Source of the DNA: Candidatus Rifleibacteriota bacterium
GTDB taxonomy: Bacteria; Riflebacteria; Ozemobacteria; Ozemobacterales; Ozemobacteraceae
DNA length: 16,992 bases
Direction: 5' to 3'
NCBI GenBank assembly: GCA_029560455.1
Contig: JAKQKW010000395.1
Coordinates: forward strand, 1 to 16,992
The notes under the pieces are model-generated. The model saw only the letters and a list, made by a program, of their open reading frames with translations, was not told where the DNA came from and did not search any database. This document shows positions 1 to 6,483 of this stretch, one piece after another. Each line of letters starts with the position of its first letter. Position 1 is the stretch's first letter. The position numbers and the translations under genes were made by a program.

Positions 1-46
1 AGTTGAAGTCAGCTTGAAAGGAAGAAGTGGAGATGATATATTTTTC

Positions 47-121
47 ATTGAAAACCCTTTGGGTGAAATTAGTAAAGGCTTGGTAACTCTTACTAAAACA
101 CATTCCAGAGGGTTTTTCAAT
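47..121. repeat. 75-nt nested imperfect palindrome
   Basis: The arms at 47-62 and 105-121 pair almost completely: 16 pairs, one of them a T-G wobble, plus a single bulged T at 113. Inside them a second inverted repeat, TTAGTAA at 69-75 and TTACTAA at 90-96, can form an inner stem. The surrounding first ~130 bases are clearly more AT-rich than the rest of the window. No T-run follows the stem on either strand, so it is not a textbook intrinsic terminator, although it lies 15 nt beyond the stop of the leftward operon. It could be a processed 3' end structure, a small mobile-element remnant, or a structured RNA. Nothing else is recognisable between 1 and 135. Confidence 0.5.
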
Positions 122-135
122 TCCCTATATATATT

Positions 136-360
136 TCAGGGGTTGTCTTCGATGTCGACCGAGATGTATTCGCCTTCTTTTGGGGTGCGCTTCTTGAATT
201 TTTCGACCGGCACATAAATCTCGACGGTGGCATCAGGGTCGTCGGGGTGCTTGATGACCACGACGACAATGCCGCCGGTAACGCGGTCGACCCAGCCTTT
301 AACCCGCTTTTTCTTCTTGTCGCCGCCATGCAGGCTTGCTTCGTGTTTGTGTCCGCTCAT
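136..360 (-). CDS. DUF3006-like small protein
   Basis: A 74-residue protein with a lysine-rich N-terminus (KKKKRVKG, about residues 16-23). A compact beta-rich core follows, with the order GWVDRV...GGIVVVVI...ATVEIYVPVEKF...KEGEYISVDIED. This pattern ("VDRIEG..AVVE...IPLEELP...EGDWL") resembles the DUF3006 family of short bacterial proteins, whose function is unknown. The assignment is by pattern memory only. The ATG at 358-360 is preceded at 5 nt by GGAGGA (minus strand, 366-371), which fixes the start. It is the last gene of the leftward run, 66 nt after the radical SAM gene. The charged N-terminus may be flexible or bind nucleic acid; that is speculation. Confidence 0.75.
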   Translation of the reverse strand: MSGHKHEASLHGGDKKKKRVKGWVDRVTGGIVVVVIKHPDDPDATVEIYVPVEKFKKRTPKEGEYISVDIEDNP

Positions 361-426
361 AGGGTTCCTCCAGATTCATCTTCTATCTTTATTCTACCAG
401 GTCCACTCAAAAAATGGCGACAGAGA

Positions 427-1359
427 TTAAATGCCGGAAAGTTTCTTGAGAAAGCGGGAGCGGGCTTTTATCGATTCAGGGAAAGGGCGGTCGGGCAGGG
501 GGCGGCCGGCGGCGGGCTCGTCGCAGGTCTGGCAGATTTTGAAGGGCATGCTGCCGCTCTGCAGAATTGCGACTTTGCGAGCGGCGGCTTCAAGCAGCAG
601 CGTTGAATTGAGATCGCCGACAATGGTCGAGTTTTCGAGGTCGTGGCAGCAGGCGAGCAGGTTCCCTTCCCAGGTTATGAACGAATGTGTCGCAAACAGG
701 CCGCAGGTTTTTACCGGTCGCGGTTTCGACAGCAGCAGTTCAGCTTTTTCGAGGTTGCCGCCGCGCGAATGGCAGGGATGCACACGGCACGGCAGGCCAT
801 GGCCGGCCCAGAATTCTTTGATCTGGCTTTCAGCAACCTTGCTTTCAGCAGTCATTACAGCATTAATCGTGATGCCGCGGTTCGATCCGCGTTGCCTGGC
901 AAGGTTATGTAAACCTGAGAGAGCATCGGCCATTTTCTGACCGGGAAAAATCTCTGAAAACTCACTCTCATTAACAGCCGGAAACGAAACCTCGATAAAA
1001 GCCGGCTGTAACTGGGCAATTTTTTCGAGGCCGACGGCATCGAGGGCAGGGGCCTGCACCGTCAGGCCGTAGTTCAGCAGCAGCGAACGGCAGAGGCGAC
1101 CTATTTCAGCGATATCGGGGTGCAAAAGCGGGTTGCCCATACCGCAAAAAATTACCCGCGAGCCTGCAGATGCCAGCTGTCTGATCAGTTTTTCAAAAAG
1201 CGTAAAGGTCATAAACCCCTGAGGGCGGGTAATTGCCTCCCGTGGGCAGAAAAGACAGTTTTGACCACAGATATTGGTCAGCTCGACGTCTACCGTAAGC
1301 AGCGGCCAGCGCAGGTCAATTTCACTCATGTTTATACTGTTTGTCCTTTGCCAGATCAT
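427..1359 (-). CDS. Radical SAM protein with SPASM-like C-terminus
   Basis: A 310-residue protein. Near the N-terminus, CGQNCLFC (Cys31, Cys35, Cys38) is the CX3CX2C motif that binds the SAM-cleaving 4Fe-4S cluster. It is preceded by the usual beta-strand (VDVELTN) and followed by a GMGNPLLHPD segment, equivalent to the GGEP(L/T)LhP region of SPASM-type radical SAM enzymes. The C-terminal third holds further cysteines in SPASM-like order: CGLF, then WEGNLLACCHD with a GDLN turn, then KICQTC. This suggests at least one auxiliary cluster. The family modifies peptides, sugars or small molecules; the substrate here cannot be read from the sequence. Two ATG codons are possible starts (1359, or 1329 giving MSEIDLRW). 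Neither has a good ribosome-binding site and the first Cys motif is intact in both. It lies 50 nt downstream of the GH99/WbsX-like gene, and co-transcription is likely. Confidence 0.85.
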   Translation of the reverse strand: MIWQRTNSINMSEIDLRWPLLTVDVELTNICGQNCLFCPREAITRPQGFMTFTLFEKLIRQLASAGSRVIFCGMGNPLLHPDIAEIGRLCRSLLLNYGLTVQAPALDAVGLEKIAQLQPAFIEVSFPAVNESEFSEIFPGQKMADALSGLHNLARQRGSNRGITINAVMTAESKVAESQIKEFWAGHGLPCRVHPCHSRGGNLEKAELLLSKPRPVKTCGLFATHSFITWEGNLLACCHDLENSTIVGDLNSTLLLEAAARKVAILQSGSMPFKICQTCDEPAAGRPLPDRPFPESIKARSRFLKKLSGI

Positions 1360-1409
1360 TTGTCACATTCGAATCGGTGAAACTTGCCCGAATATAATGC
1401 CGGCCATGT

Positions 1410-2531
1410 TTATTTATCGCGGTTGGCATTGTGGCGCTGTTTAACTTTCTGCACCTGTTCGAGCAGGGCGAAGCCGTTTTTGACGTCGGGTTCGAGATAA
1501 TGCCCTTCGCTCCATTCGTTCCATGATGAAATCATGACCATGGGGTGGGGGTATTTCGATTCATGGCAGGCAAAACCGGCGGCGGCATCGAGAAAATTGC
1601 CGAAAGCTTCGGGAGTATTGCCTGTTATTATCGGCGACCAGGGGTATCTCTGAGGTTTCTGCTTGCCGTAGTCCGCGGCGCGGGCGTTGGCATCCCAGCC
1701 GGGGCTGACCGAGGGCACGTAAGGCAGACCGGTGGCCGGCTGGTATTCGGCCCATTGTTTCTGGCGCAAAGCGGCGCAGGCTGAAAATTCCTGCAGGTAG
1801 TCGCCTTTCCAGTCGGGTAGAAAAACATAATGGGTAACGCTGTCGAAACCGATTTCTTTGAGCAGCGGCTGATGCTCGGCAATCGGATCGATGGCGACCA
1901 GATGCAGCTTCAAACCCATCTCAGCAAGAATTGCCCGGGCTTCAGTGATCGCTCTGGCGGCAGTTGTCGGCCCGAGCTGTCTGATGAAGAATGCTGTATC
2001 GAAAATACTTAGGTAGCAGGCACCATTGACCTTGAAATAATCGGGCTGCACAAAATAGCGCCCGGCCACGAAGCTGATAAAATCACAAAAATCGGCCGGG
2101 TCGGTGTAAACGAGCCGCGACGGGTCGATCAGCTGAGCAGCCGCATCTTTAATCGGCATTACCTTGCGGGGCATGCGGTTCGCCCACATCAGAGCGAATC
2201 TGGTTGTACCGCGGCCGGCACGGCCGAGAAAGCCCTGGTCGAGAGCCCCTTCGAGCAGGCGCTTGCCGCGTGACCAGTAATAGGCGAATACAAAGAAATC
2301 GACGCCGAATTTTTCAGCCGCGGCGGTCTTTTTTGCGAAGACTTCAGGGTCGGCTTCGTTTTCGGCGCCCCACATCGGCAATTTGGGCTGATCGTGCCCG
2401 GCAAATGACGGCCGGCAGTCATATACCAGCTGCCATTCGCTCCAGCCGCGTGGAAAAGCCGCATCACGCACCCGGCAGTGATGCCAGCCGGGGTAATAGT
2501 AAGCGCCGATTTTCAGGCCTTTATCATTCAC
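1410..2531 (-). CDS. GH99-like / WbsX-family glycan protein
   Basis: A 373-residue protein matching the family annotated as glycosyltransferase WbsX or GH99-like domain, common in O-antigen and polysaccharide loci. It begins with IGAYYYPGWH and has WSEWQLVYDCRP, a FVFAYYWSRGKRLLEGAL segment and a C-terminal SSWNEWSEGHYLEPD. The Glu339-Trp-Ser-Glu342 spacing in that last motif resembles the ExxE pair I recall as catalytic in GH99 endo-mannosidases, so a retaining hydrolase-like fold is likely even though the family name says transferase. There is no signal peptide, so it probably acts in the cytoplasm. The start is GTG at 2529-2531. Its last bases overlap the stop of the upstream aminotransferase (GTGA), a typical sign of translational coupling. 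Real substrate unknown. Confidence 0.83.
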   Translation of the reverse strand: MNDKGLKIGAYYYPGWHHCRVRDAAFPRGWSEWQLVYDCRPSFAGHDQPKLPMWGAENEADPEVFAKKTAAAEKFGVDFFVFAYYWSRGKRLLEGALDQGFLGRAGRGTTRFALMWANRMPRKVMPIKDAAAQLIDPSRLVYTDPADFCDFISFVAGRYFVQPDYFKVNGACYLSIFDTAFFIRQLGPTTAARAITEARAILAEMGLKLHLVAIDPIAEHQPLLKEIGFDSVTHYVFLPDWKGDYLQEFSACAALRQKQWAEYQPATGLPYVPSVSPGWDANARAADYGKQKPQRYPWSPIITGNTPEAFGNFLDAAAGFACHESKYPHPMVMISSWNEWSEGHYLEPDVKNGFALLEQVQKVKQRHNANRDK

Positions 2532-3610
2532 AATACTGATTCCAGAATATTCAGGCCATGCTCTAACAGCTTCAGATCAGCCTGGCTGCCCATGTGCCCG
2601 ATACGGAAAACCTTGCCGGCCAGCGGCCCGTAGCTGCCCGCGACAGCCAGGCCACGCTCACGGCAGCGGCGATCGAATTCTTCCCAGCTGAGGCCTGCCG
2701 GAATATTCGCAGCGGTAACCGTCGGTGAATTGACCGCAGTAGCAGCCGGAAACAGTTCGATTCCCATTCTTTTCAGCCGGTCGATGCAGTAACTCTGTGC
2801 CTGAACATGGCGGTCGAAAACCGCTTCGAGGCCTTCGTGCAGTATCAGGTCAGCGGCAGTCGACAGTCCCGCCAGGCCGTGCCAGAACATGGTATTCGGA
2901 AAATAAAAATTCTTCTGGGCGTGTCTGAAGGGTTTGAAAGCATCGTAGCCGGCGTAGTTGACCCGGTCGATGATTTCCCAGGCCGGTTCGCTGATTGCGA
3001 CGAAGGTCATATCGGGCGGCGCCGACATGCACTTCTGGCTGCCGTTCAGGCAGAGGTCGATGGCATGGGCGTCGGCATCGACGGCGACGCCGGCAGCACT
3101 GGCAACCGTATCGACGCAGAGCAGCGGCACGCCATGTGTTTTTTTGATGCGGGCGATTTCGCCGAGCGGGTTGAGGGTGCCCGAGGGGGTTTCGCAATGA
3201 ACGACGGTGATCATCAGGGGCTTGAATTCGGCAACGATTTTTTCGAGTTCTGAGCAGTCGGCGACCGTTTCGTTATAGGGCATGGCGAAGCGTCTGACCT
3301 CGGCCCCGACGGTTTCAGCCATATCGGCAATGCCGTAACCAAAAACGCCGGTGCAGACGGCAACGACCCGGTCACCGGGTTTGAGACAGCTTTTCAGGGC
3401 ACCCCAGAGGCCGAGCATGCCTTCGCCGGTCTGAATCATGACCTGATTGCGGGTGCCGAGTATGGTCTGCAGTTTTTTTTCTGTGGCGTTATAGAGTTCG
3501 AGGTATTCGGTATCGAGATCGGCAGAGCCGTAATTTTTATGGTATGCGGCGAGCACCTTGTCAGGAACGCTGACCGGCCCGGCGACGAAACTGGCGGTAA
3601 TTTTGCCCAT
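2528..3610 (-). CDS. Class V aminotransferase (serine-pyruvate/alanine-glyoxylate type)
   Basis: A 360-residue PLP enzyme of the class V small-aminotransferase subgroup. It opens with FVAGPVSVP, has ETPSGTLNP, then CVDTVAS with Asp167 (expected to bind the PLP ring nitrogen), GSQKCMSAPP with Lys193 as the Schiff-base lysine, and a C-terminal RIGHMGSQADL. Family members move amino groups between serine or alanine and glyoxylate or pyruvate, and some act on 2-aminoethylphosphonate; the substrate cannot be decided here. The reading frame is open further upstream to 3769. The ATG at 3608-3610 is chosen because GGGGGA lies 4-5 nt before it and the protein then starts where the family does. It heads the leftward operon and shares an intergenic region with a divergent gene. 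The gene has no sign of damage. Confidence 0.9.
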   Translation of the reverse strand: MGKITASFVAGPVSVPDKVLAAYHKNYGSADLDTEYLELYNATEKKLQTILGTRNQVMIQTGEGMLGLWGALKSCLKPGDRVVAVCTGVFGYGIADMAETVGAEVRRFAMPYNETVADCSELEKIVAEFKPLMITVVHCETPSGTLNPLGEIARIKKTHGVPLLCVDTVASAAGVAVDADAHAIDLCLNGSQKCMSAPPDMTFVAISEPAWEIIDRVNYAGYDAFKPFRHAQKNFYFPNTMFWHGLAGLSTAADLILHEGLEAVFDRHVQAQSYCIDRLKRMGIELFPAATAVNSPTVTAANIPAGLSWEEFDRRCRERGLAVAGSYGPLAGKVFRIGHMGSQADLKLLEHGLNILESVL

Positions 3611-3644
3611 GTATTCCCCCATGTTTTTTAACTTGAAAGACTTT

Positions 3645-3671
3645 ATTATGATGCCACAAAAGACTTGGCAA
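3645..3671 (-). promoter_or_regulatory. Putative sigma70-type promoter for the leftward operon
   Basis: On the minus strand TTGCCA (3671-3666) and CATAAT (3650-3645) are separated by 15 nt. This is slightly short, but both hexamers are five-of-six matches to consensus. An alternative -10, TAATAA, sits at 17 nt but is weaker. The -35 overlaps the -35 of the opposite promoter. Confidence 0.4.
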
Positions 3672-3692
3672 ATGTATATTTTTTGGTATACT
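3665..3692 (+). promoter_or_regulatory. Putative sigma70-type promoter for the 3733 gene
   Basis: TTGGCA (3665-3670) and TATACT (3687-3692) are each one mismatch from consensus, with a 16-nt AT-rich spacer. The expected transcript start near 3699 leaves a leader of about 34 nt before the ATG at 3733. Confidence 0.6.
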
Positions 3693-3732
3693 GGAAGTAC
3701 AAATATGACAGCAAGTGCGAGGGTAGCAGAGT

Positions 3733-3984
3733 ATGAAAAAAGAGCATCTTGATATCGTCTGGGATTCATGCAGCGAACTTGAGAGAGCCAATATCACCTT
3801 CGGGGAATTCCTTGAAAAACTTGGCCGTGCCATGGAATCAGCAACTGTCGGCGAAATGCAGCTGATCAGCGAAATGTCGCGCAATCTTGAAGTGGCACTG
3901 GTGTCGGGCTCAAATGATGAGATTTTCAAGCTTCTCGACATTCTAAAAACCCAGGTTGCCGAGCGAATTCGCAACCACCGCTGA
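3733..3984 (+). CDS. Small protein of unknown function
   Basis: An 83-residue protein that I do not recognise. It looks fully helical, with charged and hydrophobic residues alternating (ELERANITFGEFLEKLGRAMES, then NLEVALVSGSNDEIFKLLDILKTQVAERI). It has no signal peptide, no cysteines except Cys13, and no membrane segment. A GAGGG at 3719-3723 stands 9 nt before the ATG and a good promoter lies just upstream, so it is probably expressed. It is divergent from the aminotransferase operon and 85 nt upstream of truA, which has its own promoter-like sequence. A four-helix or coiled-coil regulatory or scaffold protein would fit, but that is inference from composition. Confidence 0.65.
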   Translation: MKKEHLDIVWDSCSELERANITFGEFLEKLGRAMESATVGEMQLISEMSRNLEVALVSGSNDEIFKLLDILKTQVAERIRNHR

Positions 3985-3995
3985 CGGCTTTCCAA

Positions 3996-4024
3996 TTTAC
4001 TTTCGGGCATACCTCTGGTATGAT
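3996..4024 (+). promoter_or_regulatory. Putative promoter of truA-rplM-rpsI
   Basis: TTTACT (3996-4001; four of six) and TATGAT (4019-4024; five of six) are separated by exactly 17 nt. The predicted start near 4031 gives a leader of about 39 nt before the truA start. The remaining sequence between 3985 and 4069 has no gene. Confidence 0.5.
4008..4022. promoter_or_regulatory. Operator-like inverted repeat in the truA promoter
   Basis: CATACC-TCT-GGTATG is a perfect 6+6 inverted repeat. It covers the 3' part of the promoter spacer and the first half of the -10 box, a position where a bound repressor would block polymerase. As RNA it would be a short hairpin, but it lies upstream of the predicted transcript start, which favours a DNA-binding site. 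It could also be chance. Confidence 0.35.
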
Positions 4025-4069
4025 AATTTCTTGCTGTACGGAAATCCGCGATTTAACGGTTAAAATACC

Positions 4070-4816
4070 TTGACAAATACTCCCAGATACATTAAACTGC
4101 TTGTTACCTACGACGGAAGTGCCTTTTTCGGTTATCAGTATCAGCCGCACATACCAACGGTGCAGGGTGAGCTTGAACGGGCGTTCAAACTGATAACCGG
4201 CGAAAAAAGTCGCGGCGTCGGGGCGGGTCGGACAGACACCGGTGTTCACGCGGTAGAACAGGTGGTTCTTTTCAGAACTGAGTGTCCGATACCGGTTGAA
4301 AAATTAATCATCGGAATGAACAGTGCTTTGCCTGGTGCACTCAGGATCTGCAGGGCAGAAGAAGTCGAAGAAAGCTTCCATCCATGCTTTTCGGCTCGCG
4401 GCAAGCATTATCGTTACCTCTATCGGCTGGTCGACACCAGATCACCTTTCCTCGAAAGGTTTTTCTGGCAGCTTGAACAGACGCCGGACGTGGCGAAAAT
4501 GCATGAAGCAGCCGGGCTGCTGGTAGGTGAGCATGATTTTGCGGCTTTTGCCAAATCCCCGCATCAGTATGAAAGCACTGTTAGAACTGTTCTTGAGACC
4601 AGCGTTGTTCGAACGGATGAGATAATCACCTTCGACGTGATCGGCACCGGGTTTATGCATAACATGGTGCGCAACATGGCGAAGGCTTTGCAGCTTATCG
4701 GAAGCGGCCAGATGCGGTCTGAAGAAATTCTCGAACTGTACCGTAATCAGAATAGACGAAGACTTGGCGCCCCTGCACCGCCCGGCGGACTTTATCTGAT
4801 GAAAGTCATGTATTAA
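4070..4816 (+). CDS. truA: tRNA pseudouridine(38-40) synthase TruA
   Basis: A 248-residue protein of the usual TruA length. The enzyme converts uridines 38-40 in the tRNA anticodon stem to pseudouridine. The sequence has the N-terminal strand KLLVTYDGSAFFGYQYQP, the catalytic motif GRTDTGVHA with nucleophile Asp56 (most bacterial TruA have Ala where this has Thr57), and HYRYLYRL. It then has GEHDFAAFAKS and FDVIGTGFMHNMVRNM, and ends GGLYLMKV. The only start that keeps the first strand is TTG at 4070, with no recognisable Shine-Dalgarno sequence, so initiation may be inefficient. It is followed after 19 nt by rplM; truA-rplM-rpsI is a gene order seen in many bacteria, for example Bacillus. 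Confidence 0.95.
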   Translation: MTNTPRYIKLLVTYDGSAFFGYQYQPHIPTVQGELERAFKLITGEKSRGVGAGRTDTGVHAVEQVVLFRTECPIPVEKLIIGMNSALPGALRICRAEEVEESFHPCFSARGKHYRYLYRLVDTRSPFLERFFWQLEQTPDVAKMHEAAGLLVGEHDFAAFAKSPHQYESTVRTVLETSVVRTDEIITFDVIGTGFMHNMVRNMAKALQLIGSGQMRSEEILELYRNQNRRRLGAPAPPGGLYLMKVMY

Positions 4817-4835
4817 CCGAAAAGGAGGAAAATCG

Positions 4836-5270
4836 GTGAAGACGTTCTACGCTAAGAAACCTGAAGTAAATCACGACTGGATTGTTGTTGACGCCAAGGA
4901 CATGCCTCTCGGCCGCCTGGCTTCCCAAGTTGCTGCCCGCCTGCGTGGCAAGCACAAACCCACTTTCACCCCGAACCTTGATTGTGGTGATTTCGTAATT
5001 GTGGTAAATGCCGACAAGATCGTTCTGACTGGCAAAAAACACGACGATAAGCTTTTTCACTGGCACACTGGTTACACAGGACACATCAAGTCCGTAACTT
5101 ACGGCCAGTTGCTCGAAAACACTCCGGACAAAATGCTCTGGATCGCTGTTAAGAGAATGCTGCCCCGCAACAAGCTGAGAAAAAGATATCTTGGCAAACT
5201 TAAAGTTTACGGTGGAGCTGAACATCCCCACACCGCTCAGCAGCCCAAAGCCGTTAAGCTTACCAAGTAA
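4836..5270 (+). CDS. rplM: 50S ribosomal protein L13
   Basis: A 144-residue protein of standard L13 length. It has the conserved opening (DWIVVDAKDMPLGRLASQVA), LRGKHKPTFTPNLDCGDFVIVVNADKIVLTGKK, the HTGYTGHIKS loop, and the MLPRNKLRKRYLGKLKVYGGAEHPH C-terminus. L13 is an early-assembling large-subunit protein. The start is GTG at 4836, supported by a strong AAGGAGGAA 5-6 nt upstream. A short ACCGA/TCGGT stem could place that Shine-Dalgarno sequence in a loop. It is 18 nt ahead of rpsI, as in nearly all bacteria. Confidence 0.97.
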   Translation: MKTFYAKKPEVNHDWIVVDAKDMPLGRLASQVAARLRGKHKPTFTPNLDCGDFVIVVNADKIVLTGKKHDDKLFHWHTGYTGHIKSVTYGQLLENTPDKMLWIAVKRMLPRNKLRKRYLGKLKVYGGAEHPHTAQQPKAVKLTK

Positions 5271-5288
5271 GGAAGGAGGAAAATAATC

Positions 5289-5681
5289 ATGGCCGAACTG
5301 TTTTTCTGGGGAACCGGTAGAAGAAAATCCGCAACCGCTCGCGTCCGCATCTGCAGAGGCGAAGGTAAAATCATGGTCAACAAAAGAGCCTTCGAGGATT
5401 ATTTCCCGATTCCTCTGACCCGCAAAATCATTGTACAGCCCCTTGCCACCACTGAAACCCTTGGCAAGTTCGACGTATATGCCAACATCGCCGGCGGCGG
5501 CAGCACCGGTCAGTCAGGCGCCCTGCGCCATGGTCTGGCCCGCGCTCTCGTGAAATTCAACGAAGAATTCCGCTCACCGCTGAAGAAGAATGGCTACCTG
5601 ACTCGCGATCCACGCGAGAAAGAACGCAAAAAATACGGTCTCAAAAAAGCGAGAAGAAAACCTCAGTTCTCAAAACGCTAA
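5289..5681 (+). CDS. rpsI: 30S ribosomal protein S9
   Basis: A 130-residue protein of standard S9 length. It contains [14 protein letters not shown] near the N-terminus, the core segment [23 protein letters not shown], and [26 protein letters not shown] at the C-terminus. The last Lys-Arg is the tail that in known ribosomes reaches the P-site tRNA. It is preceded by AAGGAAGGAGG and followed after 9 nt by a strong terminator, so it closes the truA-rplM-rpsI unit. Confidence 0.97.
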   Translation: MAELFFWGTGRRKSATARVRICRGEGKIMVNKRAFEDYFPIPLTRKIIVQPLATTETLGKFDVYANIAGGGSTGQSGALRHGLARALVKFNEEFRSPLKKNGYLTRDPREKERKKYGLKKARRKPQFSKR

Positions 5682-5690
5682 GACCTTACA

Positions 5691-5722
5691 AAACACCCCT
5701 GTTAGTTCAGGGGTGTTTTTTT
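5691..5722 (+). terminator. Intrinsic terminator after rpsI
   Basis: AAACACCCCTG (5691-5701) pairs perfectly with CAGGGGTGTTT (5708-5718) around a TTAGTT loop, and a run of seven T begins at 5716. It separates the ribosomal-protein unit from cdd. Confidence 0.93.
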
Positions 5723-5772
5723 CTTTAGTTGCCCCGCTCTTTGTGGTAGAAATAAACATGTGAGGTGTCATA

Positions 5773-6168
5773 ATGAAAGATAAGGAACTGATTGAAAAAG
5801 CTATTGAGGCCAGCAAACTGGCCTATGCACCCTATTCAAATTTTCAGGTCGGCGCAGCCCTGCAGCTGAAAAGCGGCGAAATTATCATGGGCTGCAATAT
5901 TGAAAACGCCAGTTACGGCCTGACCAACTGTGCCGAACGTACTGCTCTGTTCACCGCAATTGCCCGCGGCGAAAAGAAATTTACCAAACTCGCAATTTAC
6001 GTCGACCGGCCTGCATTTACCGCCCCCTGCGGCGCCTGCCGCCAGGTAATTCATGAACTTGCACCAAACGTCGAAATTCTTCTCGTCAACAATCGTGGCG
6101 AAGTGAAAAAAACCAATATGAAAGAGCTTCTGCCGCTGAGCTTCGGCTCAGAAGACCTCGAAAGCTGA
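5773..6168 (+). CDS. cdd: Cytidine deaminase
   Basis: A 131-residue protein, the length of the small tetrameric cytidine deaminases, which hydrolyse cytidine or deoxycytidine to the uridine form in pyrimidine salvage. The start APYSNFQVGAAL, the substrate loop GCNIENASYG, the zinc and catalytic motif NCAERTAL (Cys53 ligand, Glu55 proton shuttle) and PCGACRQ (Cys86 and Cys89 ligands) are all present. The ATG is preceded by GAGGTG 7 nt upstream. No clear promoter was found in the 50 nt between the rpsI terminator and the gene. The last codons contain a CTGAGC-TTCG-GCTCAG hairpin (6136-6151), a stable UUCG tetraloop in RNA. It heads a same-strand gene run reaching 9815. Confidence 0.96.
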   Translation: MKDKELIEKAIEASKLAYAPYSNFQVGAALQLKSGEIIMGCNIENASYGLTNCAERTALFTAIARGEKKFTKLAIYVDRPAFTAPCGACRQVIHELAPNVEILLVNNRGEVKKTNMKELLPLSFGSEDLES

Positions 6169-6213
6169 TCCTTCGACAGGCTCAGGAACCATCCTTCGAC
6201 AAGCTCAGGAACC
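6168..6213. repeat. 23-bp tandem direct repeat, two copies
   Basis: Copies at 6168-6190 and 6191-6213 are adjacent and differ at a single base (G or A at position 12). Each contains CCTTCGACARGCTCAGG. This 17-mer matches a short intergenic repeat that I remember from many unrelated bacterial genomes. The first base overlaps the last base of the cdd stop codon. The AGGAA of the second copy (6207-6211) lies 8 nt before the ATG of the DUF1232 gene and is its only Shine-Dalgarno candidate. Confidence 0.85.
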
Positions 6214-6219
6214 GACAAT

Positions 6220-6483
6220 ATGACAGAACAAGGCCCTTCAATACCAAGAGCGCTCGTAAGAAGCCCGCTGGCGCAATTCATTCTCTTTGCGTTCACGGTT
6301 ATCTACGTTCTCAGCCCGGTCGACGTGATTCCAGACATCATGCCGATCATTGGCTGGCTCGATGACCTGGCCGTGTTCGTCACCCAGATTTCGGCCTTCG
6401 TCATGTATGTAAGAGAGAAGCGCCGCCAGTTTGCAGAAAAAGCCCAGTCACGCAATGACGACGGGGGTAATCATGGCCGTTAA
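6220..6483 (+). CDS. DUF1232 (YkvA-like) membrane protein
   Basis: An 87-residue protein carrying the DUF1232 signature: a hydrophobic stretch (about residues 16-31) leading into SPVDVIPD (32-39), then IIGWLDDL (44-50), then a second hydrophobic stretch (51-64). The family is small and membrane-associated, with unknown function. The C-terminus is charged and polar (REKRRQFAEKAQSRNDDGG). The Shine-Dalgarno sequence comes from the tandem repeat just upstream. Its final 11 bases overlap the start of cheW, so the two are probably translated together. Confidence 0.85.
   Translation: MTEQGPSIPRALVRSPLAQFILFAFTVIYVLSPVDVIPDIMPIIGWLDDLAVFVTQISAFVMYVREKRRQFAEKAQSRNDDGGNHGR

Noticed and set aside
123..141. 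CCCT...AGGG as a terminator of the DUF3006-like gene
   Set aside because: It has only four pairs around an AT loop, overlaps the stop codon and has no T-run.
431..940. A 169-codon plus-strand open frame
   Set aside because: It is antisense to the radical SAM gene, low in complexity, and has no motif.
3611..3769. N-terminal extension of the aminotransferase frame with a hydrophobic segment
   Set aside because: It would cross both divergent promoters and the opposite gene's start. The ATG at 3610 has a strong ribosome-binding site and matches the family start.
4070..4100. TTGACA at the truA start read as a -35 box
   Set aside because: No acceptable -10 follows at 16-18 nt, and the sequence is inside the coding start of TruA. 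The promoter at 3996-4024 is better.
6136..6151. UUCG hairpin at the end of cdd as a terminator
   Set aside because: It lies inside the coding region, has no T-run and is followed by closely spaced same-strand genes. It may only affect mRNA stability.
6431..6472. Longer N-terminus for CheW
   Set aside because: There is no ribosome-binding site, and the ATG at 6473 has GGGGG in place.
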